From an uncultured Clostridia bacterium (lineage in GTDB: Bacteria > Bacillota_A > Clostridia > Christensenellales > Aristaeellaceae), in assembly GCA_947165745.1 (NCBI GenBank), contig CAMVBO010000123.1, positions 1-5,904 on the forward strand: a stretch of 5,904 bases of DNA. The letters run 5' to 3'. Shown one piece after another: positions 1 through 5,718 of the stretch. The notes under the pieces were generated by a model, which was given only the letters and a program-made list of their open reading frames with translations, was not told where the DNA came from and made no database searches. Every line of letters begins with the position of its first letter. Position 1 is the first letter of the stretch. Both the position numbers and the translations under genes were made by a program.

Positions 1-138
1 GATACTTATATTGATCATATTGTATATCATTCCGGGCGTTCCTAAGGATGTTATTGGCAAAAAAATCCCAAATAGGCCCTAAAACAGGTATATTCACAGA
101 AATTCCCCTCTCTTATGGTTGGTGGGTGAGAGAAGGCC
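1..138. other. AT-rich stretch, no gene seen
   Basis: This stretch lies beyond the end of the leftward ulaG-ulaC operon. It has no open frame with a credible ribosome binding site. On the minus strand a run of seven T (plus positions 59-65) could belong to a terminator, but I find no convincing GC-rich stem before it. The first 40 bases are very AT-rich and could hold promoter elements for a gene to the left; nothing can be assigned. Confidence 0.4.
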
Positions 139-216
139 CTTCGCTTCGCTCAGGATGACAGGATGCGCGCACGCTGTGTCATTCTGAGCGGAGCCGCGCC
201 AGCGGCGCGGACGAAG
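139..216. repeat. Structured short repeat with three-way junction fold
   Basis: Bases 144-160 pair with 177-193 (17 pairs, two of them G-T). Bases 139-143 (CTTCG) pair with 212-216 (CGAAG). On the 3' side a perfect 7-bp hairpin, CCGCGCC-AGC-GGCGCGG (194-210), is inserted at the junction, leaving only A211 unpaired. The core TGTCATTCTGAGCG followed by GAAGAATCTT resembles short dispersed repeats I know from many bacterial genomes; this is recall, not a search. It starts about 20 bases after the ulaC stop, so it would be transcribed at the 3' end of the ulaG-ulaC mRNA if transcription reads through, where it could act as an mRNA end stabiliser or a weak terminator. No T-run follows the hairpin on either strand, so an ordinary intrinsic terminator is unlikely. 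Confidence 0.7.
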
Positions 217-234
217 AATCTTCATAAATGCTCA

Positions 235-717
235 TCATTCCTCTTCCGGCGGGAAGTCGGCCTCGGCCTTGAGGATGTCCTCGGGGGTGTTGGCCGCCAT
301 CAGGGCGTCCAGCAGCGGCTCGTTGGTGAAGATGGCCATCAGCTGCTGCATGTTGTCCAGGTGCTCGTTGGGGTCCTTGGCGGCCAGGGTGAAGAACAGC
401 CGGGCGATCTTCTGCTCGCCGTCCTCGTCCTTGCCGAAGTCCACGTCCTCCTTGACCCGCATGAAGCCCACGGCGGTCTGGTTGGCGCCCTCGGCGCCCT
501 CCTGGCTGTGGGGCATGGCCACGTAGTGGTCAAACACCACATAGGGGCCGTACTTCTCGATGCAGTCCACGATCTGCTTGTAGTAGTCGGGGCTGACATA
601 GCCGGTCTCGGCCAGGCTCTCGCAGCTCAGCTTCACGCCCTCCTGCCAGGAGTCCACGCGGTCCACGAACTTGTAATGCCCGCGCTCCACGATCTTCTGC
701 AAAATGGTTTCTGCCAT
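235..717 (-). CDS. ulaC: PTS EIIA component, ascorbate type (UlaC-like)
   Basis: A 160-residue cytoplasmic phosphotransferase EIIA of the fructose/mannitol superfamily. It would take phosphate from HPr on a histidine and pass it to the EIIB of the ascorbate transporter. The motif GPYVVFDHYVAMPH ends at His70, the expected phosphorylated histidine, and matches the GPYFV...AMPH block of E. coli UlaC. A second conserved histidine is His119 in DPNEHLDNMQ. Length is close to E. coli UlaC (about 154). The acidic tail FPPEEE is unremarkable. The ATG is preceded by GGAGGG six bases upstream, and the ulaG stop codon TAA overlaps this site, so the two genes are surely cotranscribed and probably coupled. 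The EIIB and EIIC partners are not in the window. Its role in ascorbate uptake rests on the ulaG neighbour and the motif match; a related PTS sugar is possible. Confidence 0.85.
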   Translation of the reverse strand: MAETILQKIVERGHYKFVDRVDSWQEGVKLSCESLAETGYVSPDYYKQIVDCIEKYGPYVVFDHYVAMPHSQEGAEGANQTAVGFMRVKEDVDFGKDEDGEQKIARLFFTLAAKDPNEHLDNMQQLMAIFTNEPLLDALMAANTPEDILKAEADFPPEEE

Positions 718-729
718 GCCAAACCCTCC

Positions 730-1833
730 TTACAGACAGGACCGGAACGGGATGTTCTGGGGCGCCTCGAAGCAGTCCTCGAAGCCGCGGCGGTGGTGAT
801 AGTAGATCTTGTCCTTGTCCTGGGGATAGACGTACTTGCCGCCCACCTGCCAGAAGAAGGGATGGAACTTGTACTCGTTGCGGTCCTTCTTGAAGTCGTA
901 GAGCAGCTTGATCTCCTCGCAGTCGGCCTGGAAGTTGGTCCACACATCCCAGTGGATCGGGATGACCACCTTGCACTGCAGGTTTTCGGCCATGCGCAGC
1001 ACGTCCACGCTGGTCATCTTGTCCTGCATGCCGATGGGGTTCTCGCCGAAGGAGCCGAAGGCCACGTCGATGTCGTGGTCCTTGCCATGCTTGGCGAAGT
1101 AGATGGAGAAGTGGCTGTCACCGGAATGATAGATGTTGCCGCCGGGCGTCTTGACCAGGTAGTTCACGGCCTTGTCGTCCATGTCGGTGGGGCACTTGCC
1201 TGTCAGCTCCTCCCGATCGGGGCCCGTGGAATCCGTGGTGACGATGCAGGTGCGGTCAAAGCTGTCCAGGCACACGATCTCGATGTCCTTGATCTTGATG
1301 GTGTCGCCGGGCTTGACGATGCGGCAGCGGTCCTCCGGCACGCCCCACTTCATCCAGGTCTCCACGCTCTTCAGCGGGCCGATGAAGGGCACCGGGATCT
1401 CCTTGCCGTTCTCGTCGGTGGTGGTCATGCCGCTGTTGATCACATGGGCCGCCCACTCGGCGGACATGTGGTCCTGGTGATAGTGGGTCGCCAGCACCGC
1501 GTCCACCTGCTTGAAGGCGAAGGGATCGATGACGAAGGGCACGTTGCGCAGGTTGGGCTGCATCGCGCGGCCGCCGCACATGTTGGCCATCTGGTGGCCC
1601 ACCTTCATCTTCCCGTCGCCATGGGTGCGCTTGCCGTTGCCGCACCACAGGTCGATGGTGATGTTCGCGCCGCCGGGCGTCTTGAACCAGATGCCGGTAC
1701 AGCCGAGCCACCACATCGCCACGTTGCCGGGCTGGACGACCTCGTTTTCGATGTCCTCCACCAGCCAGGTGCCCCACTCCGGGAACGTGGACATGATCCA
1801 CTTTTCGCGGGTCATTTCAGATACCTTGCTCAA
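730..1833 (-). CDS. ulaG: L-ascorbate-6-phosphate lactonase UlaG
   Basis: A 367-residue cytoplasmic metallo-beta-lactamase-fold hydrolase that opens the lactone of L-ascorbate-6-phosphate to give 3-keto-L-gulonate-6-phosphate. It aligns by eye with E. coli UlaG almost end to end: [20 protein letters not shown] at the start, [10 protein letters not shown] at 40-49, the metal motif THYHQDH at 116-122 (His117, His119, Asp121, His122), YHSGDSH at 235-241 (Asp239), and the late His294 in IPIHWDVW. The start is TTG at 1833: GGGGAGG (1839-1845) lies five bases upstream, and the protein then begins exactly like the E. coli one. An in-frame TTG at 1872 would add 13 residues but has no well-spaced ribosome binding site. 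Relative to my memory of E. coli UlaG there is an extra loop around 134-148 ([11 protein letters not shown]). It is first in a two-gene operon with ulaC and has its own promoter at 1888-1916. Confidence 0.97.
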   Translation of the reverse strand: MSKVSEMTREKWIMSTFPEWGTWLVEDIENEVVQPGNVAMWWLGCTGIWFKTPGGANITIDLWCGNGKRTHGDGKMKVGHQMANMCGGRAMQPNLRNVPFVIDPFAFKQVDAVLATHYHQDHMSAEWAAHVINSGMTTTDENGKEIPVPFIGPLKSVETWMKWGVPEDRCRIVKPGDTIKIKDIEIVCLDSFDRTCIVTTDSTGPDREELTGKCPTDMDDKAVNYLVKTPGGNIYHSGDSHFSIYFAKHGKDHDIDVAFGSFGENPIGMQDKMTSVDVLRMAENLQCKVVIPIHWDVWTNFQADCEEIKLLYDFKKDRNEYKFHPFFWQVGGKYVYPQDKDKIYYHHRRGFEDCFEAPQNIPFRSCL

Positions 1834-1838
1834 TATTA

Positions 1839-1845
1839 CCTCCCC
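1839..1845 (-). promoter_or_regulatory. Ribosome binding site fixing the ulaG TTG start
   Basis: The minus strand reads GGGGAGG, five bases before TTG at 1833-1831. It is the only strong site near the ulaG start and decides against the longer frame that opens at 1872. Confidence 0.85.
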
Positions 1846-1857
1846 TTTCTTAAATAT

Positions 1858-1872
1858 ATTGTTCGTTTCCAA
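1858..1872 (-). promoter_or_regulatory. Candidate cre (CcpA) site in ulaG leader
   Basis: The minus strand reads TTGGAAACGAACAAT, which fits the Firmicutes cre consensus WTGNAANCGNWNNCW at every fixed position but one (A instead of C near the end). It lies about ten bases after the predicted ulaG transcription start, where CcpA binding usually blocks elongation or promoter clearance. Carbon catabolite repression of an ascorbate operon would make sense. No ccpA gene is in the window, so this is inference from the motif. Confidence 0.45.
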
Positions 1873-1887
1873 CCTTTGCTCACCCTT

Positions 1888-1916
1888 ATTATATGATAGA
1901 TTGCCCAGAATTTCAA
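1888..1916 (-). promoter_or_regulatory. ulaG-ulaC promoter
   Basis: On the minus strand the -35 is TTGAAA (1916-1911), the spacer is 17 bases and the -10 is a perfect TATAAT (1893-1888). The start of transcription should fall near 1881, giving a leader of about 48 bases before the TTG start of ulaG. Confidence 0.8.
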
Positions 1917-1923
1917 GGGCCAG

Positions 1924-1960
1924 TTTATGTTTGTTTTGTCGTTTTATGTTTGTTTATGTG
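1924..1960. promoter_or_regulatory. Direct-repeat operator, DeoR-type in style
   Basis: TTTATGTTTGTTT occurs exactly at 1924-1936 and again at 1943-1955 (19-base offset), with a third partial copy TTTATGTG at 1953-1960. T-rich direct repeats of the TGTTTATGTTTGTTT kind are typical operators of DeoR-family sugar regulators in Gram-positive bacteria, and E. coli UlaR is a DeoR-family protein. The block ends eight bases upstream of the ulaG -35 box and is about 160 bases from the ulaE promoter, so it would act first on ulaG and could reach ulaE by looping. The regulator gene is not in the window. Confidence 0.5.
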
Positions 1961-2051
1961 CATTTTCCAGAACATTTTTCGATTTAATCTAACATTAACA
2001 GTGCGTTGCCTTAATTTGTTCGTAACCATTGCACATTGCCGTCTTATTCTG

Positions 2052-2072
2052 GCGGCGCGAAATTCGCGCCGC
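2052..2072. repeat. GC-rich 21-bp palindrome
   Basis: Ten-base arms GCGGCGCGAA (2052-2061) and TTCGCGCCGC (2063-2072) are perfectly complementary around a single A. It stands out as GC-rich within AT-rich DNA. It lies upstream of the ulaE start of transcription and upstream of the ulaG -35, so it is in neither predicted leader. A T-rich run (2090-2096) follows on the plus strand, but 17 bases after the stem, too far for a standard intrinsic terminator. It could be a protein-binding dyad, a barrier between the divergent units, or part of a decayed repeat. Confidence 0.55.
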
Positions 2073-2117
2073 TTCGTGAATATTAAGGTTTTTTTCTTCT
2101 TAAACTTGGGTTTACTA

Positions 2118-2146
2118 TTGCAAAAGGCACAGCAATCGTATATAAT
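2118..2146 (+). promoter_or_regulatory. ulaE operon promoter
   Basis: The -35 TTGCAA (2118-2123) and a perfect -10 TATAAT (2141-2146) are separated by 17 bases. Transcription should start near 2153, leaving a leader of about 72 bases before ulaE. A short dyad CACG-N6-CGTG (2151-2164) sits right at the start point and might be an operator, but its arms are only four bases. Confidence 0.8.
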
Positions 2147-2224
2147 CAAACACGGAAGAACGTGCGTTTTCAAGCCTCATATGTTTCCCCCTTTGCCAAA
2201 AACGAACAAGTGAGGAAGATTAAT

Positions 2225-3070
2225 ATGAAGAAGTACGCCATCGGGCTCTATGAAAAGGCCATGCCGCCCACGCTCACCTGGCGTGAAAAGCTGGCCTTTG
2301 CCAAGGAGGTCGGCTATGACTTCGTGGAGATCAGCATCGACGAGAAGGACGAAAAGCTGGCCCGGCTGGACTGGACGAAGGAGGAGCGCCTGGAGCTGGT
2401 GAAGACCATGGTGGAGGTGGGCCTGCCCATCCGCAGCATGTGCCTGTCCGGCCACCGGAAGTATCCCCTGGGCTCCGCCGATCCCACCGTGCGCGCGCGG
2501 GGCATGGAGATCATGGAAAAGGCCATCCAGCTGGCCGACGACCTGGGCATACGCATCATCCAGCTGGCGGGCTACGACGTGTATTACGAGGACAGCACCG
2601 CCCAGACCAAGGCCCTGTTCCTGGAGAACCTGAAAAAGGCCGCCGAGATGGCCGCCGTGAAGGGCATCCTGATGGGCTTTGAGACCATGGAGACCGACTT
2701 TATGAACACGGTTTGGAAGTCCATGTACTACGTGGACGCCGTGGGCAGCCCCTACCTGGGCGTGTACCCCGATTCCGGCAACCTGACCAACGCGGCCAAG
2801 TCCTCCGGCGGCAGCGTGCTGGACGACCTGTACGCCGGCCGGGGCCACATCGTGGCGCTGCACCTGAAGGAGACGGTGCCCGGCGTGTTCCGCGAAGTGC
2901 CCTTCCTCACCGGCCATGTGGACTTCCCCGCCGTGATCGAAAGGGCCTGGAGCCTGGGCATCCGCCGCTACGTCACCGAAATGTGGTACGTGGGCAACGA
3001 CGATACCTGGGCCGCCGACGTGCGCTTCGCCTGCGCGAAGATGTCGAAGATCCTGGACGCGCAGAAATAA
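2225..3070 (+). CDS. ulaE: L-ribulose/L-xylulose-5-phosphate 3-epimerase UlaE
   Basis: A 281-residue TIM-barrel metal-dependent epimerase (xylose isomerase-like barrel) that interconverts L-xylulose-5-phosphate and L-ribulose-5-phosphate in the cytoplasm. It matches E. coli UlaE along its length: IGLYEKAMP at 6-14, FVEISIDE at 33-40, LARLDW at 45-50, SMCLSGHRKYPLGS at 71-84, and IRIIQLAGYDVYYE at 109-122. Likely metal ligands are Glu153 (GFE), Asp183 (YPDSGNL), His213 (GHIVALH) and Glu252 (TEMWY). I chose the ATG at 2225 because GAGG (2212-2215) lies nine bases upstream and the protein then begins like its homologues; the frame stays open to a GTG at 2162, but those 21 residues look like leader. 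It is the first gene of the rightward group, with a promoter at 2118-2146. The sister enzyme SgbU has the same activity, so the symbol leans on ulaG and ulaF nearby. Confidence 0.95.
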   Translation: MKKYAIGLYEKAMPPTLTWREKLAFAKEVGYDFVEISIDEKDEKLARLDWTKEERLELVKTMVEVGLPIRSMCLSGHRKYPLGSADPTVRARGMEIMEKAIQLADDLGIRIIQLAGYDVYYEDSTAQTKALFLENLKKAAEMAAVKGILMGFETMETDFMNTVWKSMYYVDAVGSPYLGVYPDSGNLTNAAKSSGGSVLDDLYAGRGHIVALHLKETVPGVFREVPFLTGHVDFPAVIERAWSLGIRRYVTEMWYVGNDDTWAADVRFACAKMSKILDAQK

Positions 3071-3121
3071 TGTGGAATTGTTGTTTGACAAACCTCTTCG
3101 ATCATCAGAAAGGACATCGCT

Positions 3122-4180
3122 ATGAACATCGAAAAAAAAGTCATTTCCAACCTGAACAAGTGCTACGCCATGTCTGAACTCACGTGGAAGGGCCAGCACT
3201 GCTTCCTGGTCGCGGCTGAAAAGCGCGACCCCTGCTACGTGTTTTCCGAGGACGGCAAACAGTTGGACACCGTTTGGACCGAACCCGGCGGCGTGATGAC
3301 CATGCTGCCCGTGCCGGGCACGGAAGGCCAGTTCCTTGCCACCCACAAGTTCTACTCCCCCAACGACTCCAAGGACGCAAAGATCGTCGTCGCCACGGCG
3401 AAGGAGGACGGCGGCTGGAAGATCCGCACCCTGTGCGAGGCCCCCTTCGTGCACCGCTTCGGCATCCTGAACCGAAACGGCGTGAACTACCTGCTGGTGT
3501 GCTGCCTGAAGAGCGATCATGAGTACAAGAACGACTGGCGCTTCCCCGGCGCGTGCTATGCCTCGGTGCTCCCGGCGGACCTGAGCGTGTTCAACGAGGA
3601 CCATCCGCTGACCCTGGAGCCCATCATGTCCGATATGCTGCGCAACCACGGCTACAGCAAGGTGACCATCGACGGCTATGACGCCGCGGTGGTGGGCTGC
3701 GAGGAGGGCACCTTCCTGTTCAAGCCCCCCGTCGCCCCCGGCAAGGACTGGGAGATCGACCTGCTGTGCGCCGTGCCCAGCAGCGACTCCGTGCTCATCG
3801 ACTTCGACGGCGACGGCAAGCTGGAGCTGGGCACGATCAGCCCCTTCCACGGCAACAGCCTGACCATCTACCACTTGGACGAATTCGGCAACTACGTGCC
3901 CTGCTGGAAGTATGGCGCGCCGGAGAAGGACACCGAGATGCTCCACGCCACCTGGGCGGGCGAGCTGCTGGGCAGGAACACCTGGTGCGTGGGCTGGCGC
4001 AAGGGCACCCGCTCAACCATCGCCATCACCTATGAGGACGGCGCCTACAAGACCGAGTTCATCGACCAGGCCACCGGCTGCGCCAACCTGATGCACTTCG
4101 TCAACGCCGCCGGACAGGACGTGCTCGTGGCCACCAATCGGGAGATCGACGAAGTGGCGATGTATACGATCACGAAATGA
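3122..4180 (+). CDS. Uncharacterised intracellular beta-propeller-like protein
   Basis: I do not recognise this 352-residue protein. It has no signal peptide, lipobox or membrane segment, so it should be cytoplasmic. It reads as repeated beta-strand units: hydrophobic strand, turn with G or N, second strand such as YLLVCC, DAAVVGC or DVLVAT, consistent with a propeller of about seven blades. One unit has a calcium-loop signature DFDGDGKLE at 227-235, typical of FG-GAP/VCBS propeller blades. Histidines recur at or near the start of units: His75, His111 (FVHRFG), His176 (RNHGYSK), His243, His275 (MLHATW) and His325 (LMHFVN). In a propeller these could face the central channel and bind metal or sugar. 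The start has AGAAAGGA seven bases upstream. It lies 51 bases after ulaE with no convincing promoter between, so it is probably cotranscribed. A sugar-phosphate enzyme or sensor role is a guess from context only. Confidence 0.75.
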   Translation: MNIEKKVISNLNKCYAMSELTWKGQHCFLVAAEKRDPCYVFSEDGKQLDTVWTEPGGVMTMLPVPGTEGQFLATHKFYSPNDSKDAKIVVATAKEDGGWKIRTLCEAPFVHRFGILNRNGVNYLLVCCLKSDHEYKNDWRFPGACYASVLPADLSVFNEDHPLTLEPIMSDMLRNHGYSKVTIDGYDAAVVGCEEGTFLFKPPVAPGKDWEIDLLCAVPSSDSVLIDFDGDGKLELGTISPFHGNSLTIYHLDEFGNYVPCWKYGAPEKDTEMLHATWAGELLGRNTWCVGWRKGTRSTIAITYEDGAYKTEFIDQATGCANLMHFVNAAGQDVLVATNREIDEVAMYTITK

Positions 4181-4211
4181 TTGTATGTTGAACAGAGGTT
4201 TGATGAAAAGA

Positions 4212-4318
4212 GGGAACAGGGACTAGGGATTAGGAATAGTGGCTGCCGCCATTTCTGATTCGATGATCCCAGTAAAATGCGCGGCAGCAGCATTTCCTAA
4301 TCCCTAATCCCTAATCCC
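4212..4318. repeat. Inverted-repeat element with heptamer arms
   Basis: The left arm reads GGGAACA, GGGACTA, GGGATTA, GGAA (4212-4236), three heptads of which two are degenerate. It pairs with TTCC plus three TAATCCC units (4294-4318) at 22 of 25 positions. Inside, CTGCCGC (4243-4249) pairs with GCGGCAG (4281-4287) and CATTT (4250-4254) with AAATG (4275-4279), separated only by one bulged C, and a short CTG/CAG pair closes the loop. The whole forms one long hairpin starting 32 bases after the propeller gene stop. It has no T-run, so a classical terminator is unlikely. It may be a small non-autonomous element or a transcript-processing structure. Confidence 0.75.
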
Positions 4319-4346
4319 TAATCCCTAATCCCTAATCCCTAATCCC
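4298..4346. repeat. Tandem heptamer, seven perfect TAATCCC units
   Basis: Seven uninterrupted TAATCCC units cover 49 bases, with partial units on each side. The minus strand is GGGATTA repeated, with G3 runs every seven bases and a further G run at 4348-4351, so it meets the simple rule for G-quadruplex formation and resembles telomere-type repeats. It prolongs the right arm of the inverted repeat and ends 51 bases before ulaF. Perfect tandem units of this kind are prone to change in number by slippage, which would alter spacing in front of ulaF without touching its reading frame. Confidence 0.92.
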
Positions 4347-4397
4347 TCCCCAAACCTCAATTTGACAAGCTTTCGATATGATAAGGAGGCAACAGCA

Positions 4398-5099
4398 ATG
4401 CTCGAAGCATTAAAGAAGATCGTCTACGAAGCCAACATGGAGCTGCCCAAGCGGGGGCTCGTCACCTACACCTGGGGCAACGTCTCCGGCATCGACCGGG
4501 AAGCGGGCCTGTTCGTCATCAAGCCCTCCGGCGTGGACTACGACGCCCTGAAGCCCGAGGACATGGTGGTCATGGACCTGAAGGGCAACAAGGTGGAGGG
4601 CGACATGAACCCCTCCAGCGACACGCTGACCCACATGGTGCTGTACAACGCCTTCCCCACCATCGGCGGCATCGTGCACACCCACAGCCCCTACGCGGTG
4701 GGCTGGGCCCAGGCCGGGCTGGACATCCCCTGCTACGGCACCACCCACGCCGATTACTTCTACGGCCCCATCCCCTGCGCGCGGCACCTGACCCAGGAGG
4801 AGCTGGACGCCGGCTATGAGCTGAACACCGGCCACACCATCGTGGAGTGCTTCAACAGCCGGGGCATCGATCCCGTCGCCGTGCCCGCCGTCATCTGCCA
4901 CAGCCACGGCCCCTTCACCTGGGGCAAGGACGCCAACCAGGCTGTCTACCACGCCGTGGTGCTGGAAGAGGTGGCCAAAATGGCGCTGTTCACCCGCCAG
5001 GTGAAGCCGGACGCCGACCCGGCCCCCCAGCGCATCCAGGACAAGCACTATATGCGCAAGCACGGCCCCAACGCCTACTATGGCCAGGGCAAGCACTGA
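4398..5099 (+). CDS. ulaF: L-ribulose-5-phosphate 4-epimerase UlaF
   Basis: A 233-residue class II aldolase-family zinc enzyme that converts L-ribulose-5-phosphate to D-xylulose-5-phosphate, the last step linking ascorbate to the pentose phosphate pathway. It matches UlaF/AraD throughout: ANMELPKRGLVTYTWGNVSG at 12-31, IKPSGVDY at 41-48, and KHGPNAYYGQ at 221-230. Zinc ligands are His94, His96 (VHTHS) and His170 (HGPFTWG). Asp75, Asp119 and Tyr228 occupy the places of the catalytic residues Asp76, Asp120 and Tyr229 of E. coli AraD, all with the same one-residue offset. The ATG at 4398 has AAGGAGG (4383-4389) eight bases upstream; the frame extends to a TTG at 4362 with no comparable site. No convincing promoter is visible in the 217-base gap before it, so it may depend on readthrough across the heptamer element. 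Symbol ulaF rather than araD is chosen from the ulaG and ulaE neighbours. Confidence 0.95.
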   Translation: MLEALKKIVYEANMELPKRGLVTYTWGNVSGIDREAGLFVIKPSGVDYDALKPEDMVVMDLKGNKVEGDMNPSSDTLTHMVLYNAFPTIGGIVHTHSPYAVGWAQAGLDIPCYGTTHADYFYGPIPCARHLTQEELDAGYELNTGHTIVECFNSRGIDPVAVPAVICHSHGPFTWGKDANQAVYHAVVLEEVAKMALFTRQVKPDADPAPQRIQDKHYMRKHGPNAYYGQGKH

Positions 5100-5100
5100 T

Positions 5101-5652
5101 ATGAGCGAAAGGCAATCCCAGGGCTTCTTCCACGCCGACTTCACCTACACCGACGCGGTGCTCAAGGACTTTGAAGCCCTGTATCTCAAGAAGAAGGAAA
5201 TCTCCCCCATCACCCGCGCGGTGCTGGGGGCGCTGGGCCTCGTCGGCGCGGGTTACTTCGGCTGGCGCCTGTACGGCAGCGGCTTTCAGTTCACCTACGT
5301 GGGCTATCTGATCATCTGCTCCATCCTGCTGGTGGTGGCCTTTCGCAGCGGCGCCAAGCGCCCGGACGACAGCCTGAAAAAGTATCGCAAGTACTATCAG
5401 GACAAGAGCGCGGCCGTCAAGGTGGACGACGCCGGCGTGGAATTGAAGATCGAGGGCCAGCAGAACTACGCCCGCAGCAAGTTCAGGGAGGTCTACGGCC
5501 TGTTCGACACCGACCTGTGCTGGTACTTCCTCGTCAAGGGCAGGGCTTATTACATCCTGCCCAAGGATGCCGTCGAGGGCGGCACCCCGGAGGAGTTCAA
5601 AAAGTACATGGAGAAGAAGTGCGCCAAGCACTTTTTGCACTACGCGCTGTAG
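5101..5652 (+). CDS. Two-helix membrane protein, YcxB-like
   Basis: A 183-residue protein. The N-terminal segment (1-37) is polar and includes FHADFTYTDAVLKDFEALYL. Two membrane helices follow at about 38-58 and 64-82, joined by a very short polar turn. The C-terminal half (90-180) is soluble and ends with a pattern seen in YcxB-like proteins: a conserved VYGLFDTDLCWYFLV strand pair, then the AYYILPK motif at 149-155 and a charged helix. That family has no established biochemical role. Both termini should face the same side, probably the cytoplasm. Its ATG starts one base after the ulaF stop and has only a weak site (AGGG 5086-5089), so translation is probably coupled to ulaF. No link of YcxB-like proteins with ascorbate is known to me, so it could be a passenger. 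An in-frame start at 5080 inside ulaF is less likely. Confidence 0.8.
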   Translation: MSERQSQGFFHADFTYTDAVLKDFEALYLKKKEISPITRAVLGALGLVGAGYFGWRLYGSGFQFTYVGYLIICSILLVVAFRSGAKRPDDSLKKYRKYYQDKSAAVKVDDAGVELKIEGQQNYARSKFREVYGLFDTDLCWYFLVKGRAYYILPKDAVEGGTPEEFKKYMEKKCAKHFLHYAL

Positions 5653-5718
5653 AGAGCGGCGCGTTTTCGCGAAAAGCGGCGACGGACGCTGTTGAAGGCC
5701 ATTGAATCCTATAAAGGA

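Noticed and set aside
163..1896. 577-codon plus-strand open frame opposite ulaC and ulaG
   Set aside because: It is a shadow of two GC-rich genes: low-complexity V/L/G/H/A composition, no ribosome binding site, begins inside the structured repeat, and both genes on the other strand have full family matches.
2181..2213. Ten-codon leader frame MFPPLPKTNK ending at the ulaE ribosome binding site
   Set aside because: It falls inside the predicted ulaE leader and has a PP pair, but there is no ribosome binding site before it and a frame this short is expected by chance.
3085..3090. TTGACA before the propeller gene as a promoter
   Set aside because: Seventeen bases downstream is the ribosome binding site (GAAAGG), not a -10 box.
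2177..3946. 589-codon minus-strand open frame opposite ulaE and the propeller gene
   Set aside because: It crosses two genes and their gap, has skewed V/H/A/G composition and no recognisable motif. Long antisense frames are expected with G/C third-position bias.
4296..4347. Heptamer tract as a CRISPR array or an iteron origin
   Set aside because: Units are contiguous 7-mers without spacers, and there is no cas or replication gene nearby.
4362..4382. TTGACA (4362-4367) with TATGAT (4377-4382) as a promoter for ulaF
   Set aside because: The spacer is only nine bases; no -10-like hexamer lies 16-18 bases after TTGACA. The TTGACA also cannot be paired with another box.
4410..5144. 244-codon minus-strand open frame opposite ulaF
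   Set aside because: Same antisense artefact; ulaF on the plus strand carries every catalytic residue.
5664..5675. Palindrome TTTTCGCGAAAA as a terminator of the last gene
   Set aside because: The possible RNA stem has only four A-T pairs with a CGCG loop and no T-run follows.
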